Assembly (NCBI GenBank): GCA_028289645.1
Contig: JANQOK010000023.1
Coordinates: 1-64,000 of the forward strand
Direction: 5' to 3'
Length of the DNA stretch: 64,000 nucleotides
From: Anderseniella sp.
Lineage (GTDB): Bacteria; Pseudomonadota; Alphaproteobacteria; Rhizobiales; Aestuariivirgaceae
Every line of letters starts with the position of its first letter. Within the stretch, counting starts at the first letter, position 1. Under the pieces are notes generated by a model. It did no database searches. It saw only the letters and a program-made list of their open reading frames with translations, and had not been told where the DNA came from. Shown here piece by piece: positions 50,787 to 60,022 of this stretch. The position numbers and the translations under genes were made by a program.

Positions 50787-51549
50787 CCCACCGTCCATGT
50801 TCCCGCAACTGTCCGTGCGCCGTCATTTCCGCGCCCGGGACAAGGGTGCGGTTTCGAGCGAGTTCGGAAATCCGCCCCTGCCCGACACCGGGCAGGTCAC
50901 GGGGCGAGGATCCCAATGCACAGGTGGCCGCGTCGCCGCCGCCGCTGGCAAGCTTTTTCCAGGATGCCGACCGGCCCCGGACAGCACGGCAGGCAAAGGT
51001 GATGATCGCGATCTGATGACGCGTATTGCAGATGCCGATGCGGCTGCCATGAAAATCCTGTTTGCGCAGCACCAGCTGCGCGTGTTCAGGTTTGTTGAAC
51101 GGATATTGCGCAACCCGGCCATAGCCGAGGAACTGACCAACGAGGTGTTTCTGGAGGTATGGCGCGGGGCGCGAAATTTCCAGGGCCGCTCTTCCGTCAC
51201 CACATGGATACTGGCGATTGCCCACAAACGCTCACTCAATGTGCTCAGAAAACGGCGCGAACTGAGTTGGAACGAAGACGATGCCGTCCAGATTCCGGAT
51301 CACCAGGACGATCCGGAAGTTGCCAGCCAGAAGGCCGACAAAAGTGCATTACTGCGCAAATGCTCCGATGCGCTTGCCCCGCTGCATCGGGAAATCATTG
51401 ACCTCGTCTACTACCACGAGATGTCAATCCGCGAGGCGAGCGAAGTCCTCAACGTTCCGGAAGGAACAGTGAAAGCCAGGTTGTTCAATGCCCGCAAGAA
51501 GCTCCAGGAGCTCTTGACGGCAGCAGGTGTGGATCGAGGTTGGCCATGA
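50773..51549 (+). CDS. ECF-type RNA polymerase sigma factor
   Basis: The 258-residue sigma-70 group 4 factor has a helical region 2 (LFAQHQLRVFRFVERILRNPAIAEELTNEVFLEVWRGA, about 95-135) and region 4 (LHREIIDLVYYHEMSIREASEVLNVPEGTVKARLFNARKKL, about 205-245). The first 85 residues are an extra N-terminal extension not seen in most ECF factors. ATG 50773 has GGAGG upstream. It overlaps the anti-sigma gene by four bases. Confidence 0.92.
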   Translation: MSTFDPPSMFPQLSVRRHFRARDKGAVSSEFGNPPLPDTGQVTGRGSQCTGGRVAAAAGKLFPGCRPAPDSTAGKGDDRDLMTRIADADAAAMKILFAQHQLRVFRFVERILRNPAIAEELTNEVFLEVWRGARNFQGRSSVTTWILAIAHKRSLNVLRKRRELSWNEDDAVQIPDHQDDPEVASQKADKSALLRKCSDALAPLHREIIDLVYYHEMSIREASEVLNVPEGTVKARLFNARKKLQELLTAAGVDRGWP

Positions 51550-52214
51550 ATCCGAGCAAACAAGCAATGTCAAAGCATGACGAAATCGAACTGCTTCTGC
51601 CGTGGTACGTTACCGGCAAACTCGACGCCGGAGATGCCGCCCGTGTCGAGGCGCATCTGGCAGCGCACCAGGACCTGCAGGATAGCCTGGACCTTATGGT
51701 CAAGGAGCGAAACGAAGCCGGGCATCTCAATGAAGCCGAGGTTTTGCGACCGACCACCACGCCTGACCGGTTTATGATGGAGTTCATTTCCGGCACGGTT
51801 GACCAGAAACCCGGCCTGTGGCTCCGCTTCAAACAGGCGCTGACAGCACCAACACCCAGTGCCGTCAGTTGGGCAGGCGCGGTCGCGGCGCTGGTTATCA
51901 TGGCGCAGGGTGCTGCCATCTTCATGCTCGCCCAGCCGGAGCCCGGCCGCGAATACCACGAGGCTGCCGGTGTGTCGCGGCCAGCGCTGACTGGAACCTT
52001 TGCACTGGTTCGCTTTGCTGACGCGGCACCGGCATCGGAGATTGCCGCACTGCTGAGCGAGCTGAACATCAAAATAACCGAAGGCCCCAGGGCAGGGCGG
52101 CTGTTCAAGGTGCGTCTCGGCGCGGCTGACCTGGGCACGGATGATCGTCGGCGGCTGCTGTCGGCACTGATGGCGCGTCCGGACCTGGTGGTGTTTGCGA
52201 CGGAAACCAGATGA
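51546..52214 (+). CDS. Anti-sigma factor, single-pass membrane protein
   Basis: The 222-residue protein begins with an anti-sigma helical domain (DEIELLLPWYVTGKLDAGDAARVEAHL, about 9-35, lacking the zinc Cys/His of many ZAS proteins). A linker, one membrane segment (WAGAVAALVIMAQGAAIFML, about 105-125) and a periplasmic domain follow. It should hold the ECF sigma factor inactive until an envelope signal releases it. It overlaps the protease gene by four bases. Confidence 0.88.
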   Translation: MNPSKQAMSKHDEIELLLPWYVTGKLDAGDAARVEAHLAAHQDLQDSLDLMVKERNEAGHLNEAEVLRPTTTPDRFMMEFISGTVDQKPGLWLRFKQALTAPTPSAVSWAGAVAALVIMAQGAAIFMLAQPEPGREYHEAAGVSRPALTGTFALVRFADAAPASEIAALLSELNIKITEGPRAGRLFKVRLGAADLGTDDRRRLLSALMARPDLVVFATETR

Positions 52215-53893
52215 ACAATGCCGTGACGACATACGCACGTCACAGAAGACGCGGTCAGCTGGCACTCCTGTGTGTGCTGGCTGCGGTATGTGCCTGCCTG
52301 GCAACATTGCGCAGTCAACCAGCTGGTGCCGCGACAATCCCCATCACAGTGCTGCCCGACCTGGCGCTTCAGGACGGCAGCGTTCTTGAACCGATGCAGA
52401 TCAACTGGCGGTGGAGAATGCGCATGCGCAAGCGTTTCCGCCGGCACGCTCTGCGCCGCATGCACCGGCTCAGGAAGAAGCGGCGGCAATGGCGCAAGCG
52501 CCGCAGGCACAAACAGCATGTTGCGGCTGCCAAAAAACGGCACCATGCCCAGGCCCATCCGGTATGCATCGGCGGACGCGTGAAGGCCCGGCGCTGCCGC
52601 TGCCCGCACAAGGCGGTGCGGTACAAAATCCGGCGCCGCGTGTACGGCTGCATGTGGGCCGACAAGCGACCGGCGATACCCGGCGTGTCGGGTTCCGTGC
52701 CGAACCGGACAGGCGAAACGGTGTTTGCAAGCATCAGCACGCCTGCCGCCGGCAGGGTTGCGGCGCCGCGCTTTGTCGCCGGAGACGTAGTGGTGATGAT
52801 GCGCCGGGGCGCCAAGGCAGAAGTGGCAGAGGAAGTGGCGAGGAAGTTCCGCCTGGAGATAACCGGCCGCTGGACTCTTGACCTGACCAATACCCGTCTG
52901 GTGCGGTATCGTATTCGTGATAGGCGCTCAGTTGCGCAGGTGATCGCCGCCTTGCGTGGTGATCCAAGGGTGGTGGCATCACAGCCCAATTACCAATACA
53001 CAGAGCAGGCCGGACGGCAAAAACTGCCATCCGCTGACCTTCAGTATGCGCTCAGGAAAACCGATGTTGTCTCAGCGCACTCTCTCACGCGCGGACGCGG
53101 CGCGCGCATTGCGATTATCGACTCCGGCATCGACGTGACCCATCCCGACCTGGCCAACGCGGTCAAGGCCACATTCGATGTTGCCGGTAAGGCTGCCGCC
53201 CGGCCTGGTGACCACGGCACCGCAATCGCTGGCATTATCAGGGCGCGGGGGCTGCTGCGCGGTGTCGCGCCTGAGGCCTCACTGCTGAACGTGAACGTGT
53301 TCCGGTCGTCTCGCAAAAACCGGTCTGCATTCGCCACCACAGTCAATATCCTGCGCGGCCTCGACTGGGCCGTGTCGCGGCGGGCCCGGATCATCAATAT
53401 GAGCCTCGCCGGGCCGGATGACCCTTTGCTGCGCCAGGCAATCAACGCCGCTTACCGCAAGCGCGCGATTATTGTGGCAGCGGCGGGCAATGGCGGCGCT
53501 GGCGCCCCGTCTGCCTATCCGGCGGCTTATCGGGAAGTGATTGCCGTCACTGCCACGGATGTTGCCGACCGTGTTTACGGGTCGGCCAACCGGGGCAGCT
53601 ACATTGCTGTTGCCGCTCCCGGTGTCGATATTCTGGCTCCGGCACGCGGGCATGCCCATATGCTGCAGACCGGCACCTCATTTGCCGCCGCCCATGTCAG
53701 CGGCATCATCGCGCTGATCGTAGGACGGGCGCCGAAACTGACGGCGGGTTCGGTGCTGGATCTGCTCAGCAACTCGGCTGGCGACCTCGGCCTGCCGGGA
53801 CCGGATGACACGTTCGGCGCGGGGCGTGTCAGCGCATTGAAATCATTGACCCTGCTACAAGAACACAAAAAAACCTCCAGGTACCTCAAATGA
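52211..53893 (+). CDS. Exported subtilisin-like S8 protease with Arg-rich pro-region
   Basis: The 560-residue protein has a signal peptide (to about 42). A very basic segment (WRMRMRKRFRRHALRRMHRL...RKRRRHK, about 60-100) and a Cys-containing motif (VCIGGRVKARRCRCPHK) follow, then an inhibitor-like pro-domain (about 185-270) and a complete subtilisin domain. Catalytic Asp is in IAIIDSGIDVTHPD, His in GDHGTAIAG, and Ser in GTSFAAAHVSG. Overlaps both neighbours. It may process the large Cys/Arg-rich protein encoded opposite. Confidence 0.9.
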   Translation: MNNAVTTYARHRRRGQLALLCVLAAVCACLATLRSQPAGAATIPITVLPDLALQDGSVLEPMQINWRWRMRMRKRFRRHALRRMHRLRKKRRQWRKRRRHKQHVAAAKKRHHAQAHPVCIGGRVKARRCRCPHKAVRYKIRRRVYGCMWADKRPAIPGVSGSVPNRTGETVFASISTPAAGRVAAPRFVAGDVVVMMRRGAKAEVAEEVARKFRLEITGRWTLDLTNTRLVRYRIRDRRSVAQVIAALRGDPRVVASQPNYQYTEQAGRQKLPSADLQYALRKTDVVSAHSLTRGRGARIAIIDSGIDVTHPDLANAVKATFDVAGKAAARPGDHGTAIAGIIRARGLLRGVAPEASLLNVNVFRSSRKNRSAFATTVNILRGLDWAVSRRARIINMSLAGPDDPLLRQAINAAYRKRAIIVAAAGNGGAGAPSAYPAAYREVIAVTATDVADRVYGSANRGSYIAVAAPGVDILAPARGHAHMLQTGTSFAAAHVSGIIALIVGRAPKLTAGSVLDLLSNSAGDLGLPGPDDTFGAGRVSALKSLTLLQEHKKTSRYLK

Positions 53894-55368
53894 TAAAGAC
53901 ACCAATACTCATCGTGGGGGCCGGCCCGACCGGCCTGATGCTGTCGGCGCAGCTGCACCGCTACGGCGCACCGCATGTCATTGTTGATCGCAAGGCCGGG
54001 ATTACCGAGGCCAGCAAAGCCCTGGCGGTGCAGGCCCGGACACTTGAACAGTACCGTCAACTGGGCATTGCAGATACGGCGATCGAGAACGGATTCATGG
54101 CCAGAAGCGCCCGGTTCATTATCAATGGCCGGATCAGGGCCAACGCGCCGCTCGGTGAAATCGGCCAGGGGCTCAGCCCGTACCCGTATCTGTTCATCCT
54201 TGAGCAGTCTCGCAATGAGGCGTTGCTTCTTGATCACATCAGTTCGTGCGGTGGCCAGGTTCAATGGTCGACAGAGGTAGCAGAACTGCAGGACCATTCC
54301 GACGGTTATGCAGGTGTCCTGAAACACCACGACGGGACTTCGGTGCCGTTCCAATGCCAGTACCTAATCGGGTGCGGTGGGGCAAGCAGCCCGGTCCGAC
54401 ATTTCCTCAACATGCCGTTTCCCGGTGCCACCAATGAGCAATCGTTCTTCGTTGCGGACATCAACCTGGACAGCGAGCTGGAAAAACACGGCCTGCTGCT
54501 GGTGATCAACCAAAGCGAGTTCTTTGCGTTTTTTCCCATGGCGGGACGGAACCACTACCGCGCTGTCGGGGTGTTGCCGCCGGCCATTGCTGACGGCGAA
54601 GACTTTCCGTTCGCGGTGCTAAAATCCCACATTGAGGACAATCTCGGATTTCCGGCGGAAATCACAGATCACTCCTGGCATTCCTCCTACCGGGTGCACC
54701 ATCGCATTGCCGACAGCTTTTGCGCCGGCGATGCATTTCTGGTGGGGGACGCCGCGCACATTCACAGCCCGGCCGGCGGGCAGGGGATGAACACCGGCCT
54801 GGGAGACGCGGTCAATCTTGGCTGGAAACTGGCTGCCGTGGTCAATGGCTGGACCGGACCGGCCATACTGCGTTCCTACAATGAAGAACGCCGGCCGTTC
54901 GGCGTGCGGCTGGTGCATACGACAGACCGGGCATTTTCCGTGATGGTTTCAAAGTCGGCTGTGGCGCGGTTTGCACGCACCCGTATCCTGCCGTACTGGC
55001 TGAGTACGGTGCTACGGTTCAACAAACTGCGCCGGCTGTTGTTCAAGACCATCTCACAAACCGTCATCGATTACCGCAGGAGTCCACTGAGCGATGGATC
55101 GGGCTCGCGAGCGGTCCGCAGCGGCGACCGGTTTCCCTGGTTCGAGTGGGAGGGCGGCAACAGTTTCGAATGGCTCGCGAACGTGGGATATGTGGTGTTG
55201 CGGTTTGACAGCAACGAGGTGGTCGAGATTCCTGACTGGAATGGCCCTGTCACCGAGATCGATGTGCCCGAGCCTGCTGCGGCGGCGGCTGCGAAGGCAG
55301 GACTTTCGGCGCGTGGCATCGTGACTGTCCGGCCCGATATGCACGTCGCGCATGTTTCACCCGGATGA
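53890..55368 (+). CDS. FAD-dependent aromatic monooxygenase (PheA/TfdB type)
   Basis: The 492-residue flavoprotein hydroxylase begins ILIVGAGPTGLMLSAQL (GxGxxG). It continues AGITEASKALAVQARTLEQYR, and the second FAD motif is FLVGDAAHIHSPAGGQGMNTGLGDAVNLGWKL (about 285). These are the marks of group A phenol/polyketide hydroxylases. It lies in an ATGA-coupled operon after sigma, anti-sigma and protease genes, an unexpected partner. Substrate unknown. Confidence 0.9.
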   Translation: MIKTPILIVGAGPTGLMLSAQLHRYGAPHVIVDRKAGITEASKALAVQARTLEQYRQLGIADTAIENGFMARSARFIINGRIRANAPLGEIGQGLSPYPYLFILEQSRNEALLLDHISSCGGQVQWSTEVAELQDHSDGYAGVLKHHDGTSVPFQCQYLIGCGGASSPVRHFLNMPFPGATNEQSFFVADINLDSELEKHGLLLVINQSEFFAFFPMAGRNHYRAVGVLPPAIADGEDFPFAVLKSHIEDNLGFPAEITDHSWHSSYRVHHRIADSFCAGDAFLVGDAAHIHSPAGGQGMNTGLGDAVNLGWKLAAVVNGWTGPAILRSYNEERRPFGVRLVHTTDRAFSVMVSKSAVARFARTRILPYWLSTVLRFNKLRRLLFKTISQTVIDYRRSPLSDGSGSRAVRSGDRFPWFEWEGGNSFEWLANVGYVVLRFDSNEVVEIPDWNGPVTEIDVPEPAAAAAAKAGLSARGIVTVRPDMHVAHVSPG

Positions 55369-55521
55369 CAATGAAGCGCAAATAGCCCTGTTCCCGGAAG
55401 TGATGCAGAGCCTGGGTGACGGCTTCCTGATCAAGCTGCTGTCTGGATTCCGCGATGCAATTTGATATTCTGTCCTGCGTGGTGCAATCGCACATTGAAG
55501 AGTGCAGGGGTCGGTCAGCCG

Positions 55522-57090
55522 GTGAGACATCAACTGAGACGGGTGTTGAGCGGAAGCTTTCCCACATTGCAGGGTATCGCCGCACAATTTGCAAGGATGA
55601 TATGCTTCTGGTTCGTCATGGTACTGGGCGCGGATGCCGCCTTTGCGCAGGAACATAGGCGAACCCTGACTGGAGGCTGGGATAATTTCCCGCCGTTTTC
55701 CTACTTGGAAAATTCCAGGGGTATTCCGCGCTGGAACGGGCTTGACGTTGAGCTGCTGCACGAGATCGCAGTACGGGCCGGTTATGTTGTGGCGGCGCAA
55801 GAGACCACCTGGTCGCAGCTTGTGGATGGCATCAACAACGGCAGTTTTGATATTGCAGCGCAGGCCACTCGCACACCGGCACGAGAAGAGTTTGCGCATT
55901 TCTCCATTCCCTACCGGTCGGAGACGATGGTGCTTGTTTTGCCAAAACAGCACAATGTCAGGCTCGACATCTCTGATATCCCCAAACTGATCCAGGTATT
56001 CAGGGATACCGGATTTCGCCTTGGCGTTGTGACCGGTACAGCATTTCCGGACCCGCAGATGCGCAATTTCATAGGCAACCCCGGTTATCACGGCGCCATT
56101 TTCCATCGCAGTCCTTCCGGACTGGTGACGAGCCTGCTGGATGGCGATATTGACGGTTATTTGACCAATCAGGTTCTGGGTGCGCATTTCATCGAAACGA
56201 TGGGGGCGGCAGACCGCCTGGAGGAACATCCGCTGAAGGTGAACAGTGAGCTGCATCTGATGTTCAGCAAGAAAACCGTGCCCATCGAGGTGGTGGAGAA
56301 GTTCAATGCAGCCATCGCCAGCCTCAAAAGCGATGCCACGTACAGCCGCTTGAATGCGAAGTACACCCTGCCGGTCCTGGTGAAACTGTCGCTGGACAGC
56401 AACTGGTTCAAGCTGATGGACCTGGTCGGCACCATTGCATTTGCGATTTCCGGACTGCTGCTGGCCATTCGCTACAACTACGATGTGTTCGGCGCCCTGG
56501 TTCTGGCGGCGCTGCCGGCGGTGGGCGGCGGCGTGGTGCGCGACCTGATCACCAATCGTGAGGAATTGTCTGTGCTGGCGTCGCCGATCTATATCCAGAT
56601 TGTCGTTTCACTGGTTGTCGGCGGCTATCTCGTACTCCGGCTGGCAGCGCTGGTGCGGCGCAGCACGTTTGGCGCCCTGGCTGCGGACCAGGTGGAACGA
56701 CGCCGGATGCATATTGGCTACATGGTGCAGGTATGTGACGCGATCGGCCTTGCCGCCTTCACCGTGACCGGTGTCGTGGTGGCGCTTGTCACCCAGTCAC
56801 ATCCGTTGTGGATCTGGGGCCCGGTCCTTGCCGCCATCACGGCCGCCGGCGGTGGAATCCTGCGCGACGTGGTGCGTTCGGACCCGGACATCCCTCTGCT
56901 CAAGGGTGAGCTGTATCCCGAAATCGCGGTGCTGTGGGGCTTGCTTTTGTCGCTGTTCTTCATGTGGGAAGCGCGGCTGCTGAACAGCCACGACATCCAT
57001 ATCGGCATTGTAGTGACGTTCGTCGGCGCGCTGGCGACCCGCCTGCTGACCATGCATCTGGGCTTGAAGAGCCCACGCTTTTCAACTTGA
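55522..57090 (+). CDS. Substrate-binding protein fused to TRIC-type channel
   Basis: About 522 residues. A signal/hydrophobic segment (MICFWFVMVLGADAAFAQ) leads into a solute-binding domain of the amino-acid (SBP_bac_3) class (TLTGGWDNFPPFSYLENSRGIPRWNGLDVELL to about residue 290). A TRIC/UPF0126 membrane domain with six segments and two glycine repeats (AVGGGVVRDL, AAGGGILRDV) follows. The start is uncertain: GTG 55522 has AGGGG upstream, and ATG 55597 is the other option. The fusion suggests ligand-gated or ligand-supplied transport. Confidence 0.85.
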   Translation: MRHQLRRVLSGSFPTLQGIAAQFARMICFWFVMVLGADAAFAQEHRRTLTGGWDNFPPFSYLENSRGIPRWNGLDVELLHEIAVRAGYVVAAQETTWSQLVDGINNGSFDIAAQATRTPAREEFAHFSIPYRSETMVLVLPKQHNVRLDISDIPKLIQVFRDTGFRLGVVTGTAFPDPQMRNFIGNPGYHGAIFHRSPSGLVTSLLDGDIDGYLTNQVLGAHFIETMGAADRLEEHPLKVNSELHLMFSKKTVPIEVVEKFNAAIASLKSDATYSRLNAKYTLPVLVKLSLDSNWFKLMDLVGTIAFAISGLLLAIRYNYDVFGALVLAALPAVGGGVVRDLITNREELSVLASPIYIQIVVSLVVGGYLVLRLAALVRRSTFGALAADQVERRRMHIGYMVQVCDAIGLAAFTVTGVVVALVTQSHPLWIWGPVLAAITAAGGGILRDVVRSDPDIPLLKGELYPEIAVLWGLLLSLFFMWEARLLNSHDIHIGIVVTFVGALATRLLTMHLGLKSPRFST

Positions 57091-57202
57091 TGCGAGAGCA
57101 GTTCGGCGGCGGGGTGACAATAACGCGGTAACCGTAGTAGAAAGCACTGGTTCGCAGGTTAATTGACGTAGCGGAATTGTTAACTTTTCGAGGTCAGACT
57201 TC

Positions 57203-57313
57203 ATGACGGAAAGAGAGTCACCCACCCGGCGTGCTCCGACAACCAAAAAGACGGCGAATAAAAAGACTTTAGCACCGGAGCACCTGCCAACCTTGGAAAG
57301 GTTGAGAAGATGA
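57203..57313 (+). CDS. 36-residue basic peptide, coupled to next gene
   Basis: ATG 57203 to TGA 57313 encodes MTERESPTRRAPTTKKTANKK... ending LERLRR, a Lys/Arg/Thr-rich peptide. GAGG lies about ten bases upstream. It ends in an ATGA overlap with the following 69-residue gene, so the two appear translationally coupled. No family recognised. Confidence 0.5.
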   Translation: MTERESPTRRAPTTKKTANKKTLAPEHLPTLERLRR

Positions 57314-57519
57314 TTGTGCTTGTCATGTCTGTCTGCCTCTACGTCGAGGCCAGTACCTGTAAAAACGTGCACCTGACTTATTCTGCCCAGTCGGTGTCGC
57401 CGATGCAATGCATGATGGGTGGCCAGGCGCAGATCGCGCAATGGAGCAATGGCCATCCGAAATGGCAGGTGAAGCGGTGGAAATGTGTCTCGGCAGCGGA
57501 GATCACCAAGGACATCTGA
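57310..57519 (+). CDS. Conserved 69-residue small protein
   Basis: The protein reads MIVLVMSVCLYVEASTCKNV, then SPMQCMMGGQAQIAQWSNGHPKWQVKRWKC, resembling a small family widespread in Rhizobiales in which CMM..AQ..IA.W...HP.W.V.RW.C is conserved. It has four Cys in all. Probably exported or membrane-associated. Start ATG overlaps the 36-residue ORF stop. Confidence 0.7.
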   Translation: MIVLVMSVCLYVEASTCKNVHLTYSAQSVSPMQCMMGGQAQIAQWSNGHPKWQVKRWKCVSAAEITKDI

Positions 57520-57574
57520 GCAACCGGGTACACCGTGCCGGTGAAATCGCAGGCGCCGGCCGCGGAGCTCAAAA

Positions 57575-57598
57575 AACCCCGGCACATGGGCCGGGGTT
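57575..57598 (-). terminator. Rho-independent terminator of rplM-rpsI
   Basis: AACCCCGGC, 6-base loop, GCCGGGGTT: perfect 9 bp stem. On the minus strand the stem is followed by a run of six T. It lies 25 bp downstream of the rpsI stop. Confidence 0.9.
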
Positions 57599-57622
57599 CT
57601 GGATTTCGTGTTCCTGGCCGGT

Positions 57623-58102
57623 TTAGCGTTTCGAGAACTGGAAGCTGCGGCGGGCCTTGGCCTTGCCGTACTTCTTACGTTCAACGACACGCGAGTCACG
57701 GGTCAGGAATCCGCCGCTCTTGAGCGTCGGGCGCAGACCCGGCTCAAAATAGGTCAGCGCCTTGGAAATGCCGTGACGCACCGCGCCGGCCTGGCCGGAC
57801 AGGCCGCCGCCGCCCACCGTGCAGACAATGTCAAACTCGTCCTTGCGCTCACAGGCTTCCAGCGGCTGCTGGATGATCATGCGCAGGGTGGGGCGCGCGA
57901 AATATTTTTCAATTTCACGGTCATTGATGGTGATCTTGCCGTTGCCGCGCTTGATCCAGACGCGGGCAACCGCGTCCTTGCGCTTGCCGGTGGCGTATGA
58001 CCGGCCCAGGGCGTCGATTTTCGGCTCGGCAGGTGCAGCAGCTTCCGGCGCCGTGCCCATTGCTTCGCCGAGGTTTTCCAGTGTGGTGGTTTCTTCAGCC
58101 AT
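57623..58102 (-). CDS. rpsI: 30S ribosomal protein S9
   Basis: The 159-residue protein is a full-length S9: [33 protein letters not shown] then [44 protein letters not shown] and the basic tail [14 protein letters not shown], which reaches the ribosomal P site. The N-terminal 30 residues are an alphaproteobacterial acidic extension. It follows rplM after 4 bp. Confidence 0.98.
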   Translation of the reverse strand: MAEETTTLENLGEAMGTAPEAAAPAEPKIDALGRSYATGKRKDAVARVWIKRGNGKITINDREIEKYFARPTLRMIIQQPLEACERKDEFDIVCTVGGGGLSGQAGAVRHGISKALTYFEPGLRPTLKSGGFLTRDSRVVERKKYGKAKARRSFQFSKR

Positions 58103-58106
58103 TACC

Positions 58107-58571
58107 TTAACCTCTCAGCGAGTTCTTGGGGTTCATGCCCTTGACGTCGATAATCTCGGGTTGCTGTGCTTCATGGGGATGTTCGGATCCGGCGAAAATG
58201 CGCAGGTTCGACAACTGATCACGGCTCAGCGGTCCGCCAGGCATCATGCGCTTCACGGCTTGCTGCAGCACGCGCTCGGGGAAACGGCCCTCGAGCAGGT
58301 GATCGGCCTTGGCTTCGCGAATGCCGCCGGGATACCCGGTGTGGCGGTAGTAGGTTTTCTGGGTGCGCTTGTTGCCGGTCAGCACCACCTTGTCGGCGTT
58401 GATGACGATGACATTGTCACCCATGTCCATGTGAGGGGTGAAAGAAGGCTTGTGCTTGCCGCGAAGGCGGGTGGCAATAACGGCGGCGAGACGCCCTACC
58501 ACCAGACCTTCGGCGTCAATCAAAATCCACTTCTTCTCGATTTCGGATGCCCGAATGGAAAAGGTTTTCAT
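58107..58571 (-). CDS. rplM: 50S ribosomal protein L13
   Basis: The 154-residue L13 begins [32 protein letters not shown] and contains [33 protein letters not shown]. Normal length. First gene of the rplM-rpsI operon. Confidence 0.98.
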   Translation of the reverse strand: MKTFSIRASEIEKKWILIDAEGLVVGRLAAVIATRLRGKHKPSFTPHMDMGDNVIVINADKVVLTGNKRTQKTYYRHTGYPGGIREAKADHLLEGRFPERVLQQAVKRMMPGGPLSRDQLSNLRIFAGSEHPHEAQQPEIIDVKGMNPKNSLRG

Positions 58572-58752
58572 GACAGATCAGTCCTGAGTGATTGAATTAT
58601 CGACCGGATACCTGCTGACCCATTTCGGCCGGGCACCCTGCTGGCGATGGGTTCTACGCCTACCCGGTGATCGGGTCAAGGGCATTCTGAAATCTACTTT
58701 TTAATTATATTATTGATTTAAAACAGTAAAATATATGTGGTATTATTTTACC

Positions 58753-59181
58753 TCACACATTTCCCATGAAATAAGTGGCCTCCGAGCTTGCCACCAGCTT
58801 GCCATCGGACTCCGAGATGATGTCCACCCGGGCCACGGTGAGGGTGCGGCCGTGTTTTATCAGGCGGATATGCGCCACGATCGGGCCAGGCTGCGGTTTG
58901 CGCAAGAAAGAGATGGCCAGGTTGGTGGTCACCGCCAGCCGGGCCGCGTCCCTGTGATGCGCCAGCAGCAGCACGTATATGGAAAAATCCACCATCTCCA
59001 TCATGGCCGGCCCGGAAACAGTACCGCCGGGCCGCAATTGCTGTTCGCCCGCCAGCAGGCGGACATGGGCTTCTCCAGGCTCCAGTTTAACAATCTCATA
59101 ATTGACGCCGTCGCGTAGCGCCTGCGGGAATTCCGCCCGCAAAAACTCGAAAACCTGCTCCGCCGACCATTTGAGTGCCAT
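58753..59181 (-). CDS. PaaI-type hotdog thioesterase
   Basis: The 142-residue hotdog-fold protein begins MALKWSAEQVFEFLRAEFP and contains LRPGGTVSGPAMMEMVDFSIYVLLL, which carries the catalytic Asp/Glu position in a central helix, then LAVTTNLAISFLRKP. It probably hydrolyses acyl-CoA thioesters. ATG 59181 is chosen; a longer frame to 59295 would overlap the divergent gene. The 180 bp between it and rplM is AT-rich and empty. Confidence 0.87.
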   Translation of the reverse strand: MALKWSAEQVFEFLRAEFPQALRDGVNYEIVKLEPGEAHVRLLAGEQQLRPGGTVSGPAMMEMVDFSIYVLLLAHHRDAARLAVTTNLAISFLRKPQPGPIVAHIRLIKHGRTLTVARVDIISESDGKLVASSEATYFMGNV

Positions 59182-59293
59182 TCGCCTGCATCCCGCCAAA
59201 GTCCGTTCAACCCAGTCTCCGGTTTTGGGCGAACCAGGCATTCTCGTCAATGACACTTCCCCCGCAATCTGCGGTGCCGTACAATCCGTTTTC

Positions 59294-60022
59294 ATGAAGG
59301 GCTATGCCGACATTGCTGTTTTGACAGGCACCGCGCTGGTTGTCGTGTGTGGACAACCGGTGCTTGCCGTGACGGATCAGACGCGTCTGCCGCAGATACA
59401 TTTCGTTGCGGCACCCGGTCCCGGGCTGGGCACAGCGCCGTTTGATCCCCAGCCCGGCGACGAGCCGTTGCTGCAGTTGTCCCCGGATGACGACACCGGC
59501 TCCCACGAGACTAATGACACCAATGACAGCGGCGAGGACAGTCCTGAACAGCTGGCGCCGGCCCTTTCCACGGTGGAGACCATCGAATTGACGCCGGACC
59601 TGGCGAAGCGGGCGATTGACGGTTTTATCAGGCTCAAGAAGAATTATCAGGACACCGATATTGCCGAATATGAATCGCTCGAGCAGTTTGTTGCCGAAGC
59701 CAAGGAAGGCCCGGCACTTGAAAAGGACATCAAGAGTTTCGGCTTCAAGACGGTCGGCGAGTGGAATACGGCAATCACCTCGGTGAGTTTCGCCTATGCA
59801 GCGTTGTCGGGAACCCATGAAGACGAGATCAGGCAGGAGCTTGAAAACATCAAGAGCGAGGTTGACCTTGACGATCAAATGAAACAATCACTGATTGATG
59901 GGCTGCAATCCATGCTGCCATCGGAAAACAACAAGAAGATCGTCGGCGACCTCAACAAGCAGAAAGACTGGGCGGAGAAGTTGAGATTGCTTGAAGAATC
60001 CGGCGAGGAAGCTGATCATTGA
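59294..60022 (+). CDS. Exported hypothetical protein
   Basis: The 242-residue protein has a signal peptide (MKGYADIAVLTGTALVVVCGQPVLA), an acidic Asp/Ser/Thr-rich linker (about 60-85) and a helical domain (about 95-240, e.g. LAKRAIDGFIRLKKNYQ, SFGFKTVGEWNTAITSVSFAYAAL). No family is recognised with certainty. It overlaps the enoyl-CoA hydratase gene by one base (TGATG). Confidence 0.75.
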   Translation: MKGYADIAVLTGTALVVVCGQPVLAVTDQTRLPQIHFVAAPGPGLGTAPFDPQPGDEPLLQLSPDDDTGSHETNDTNDSGEDSPEQLAPALSTVETIELTPDLAKRAIDGFIRLKKNYQDTDIAEYESLEQFVAEAKEGPALEKDIKSFGFKTVGEWNTAITSVSFAYAALSGTHEDEIRQELENIKSEVDLDDQMKQSLIDGLQSMLPSENNKKIVGDLNKQKDWAEKLRLLEESGEEADH

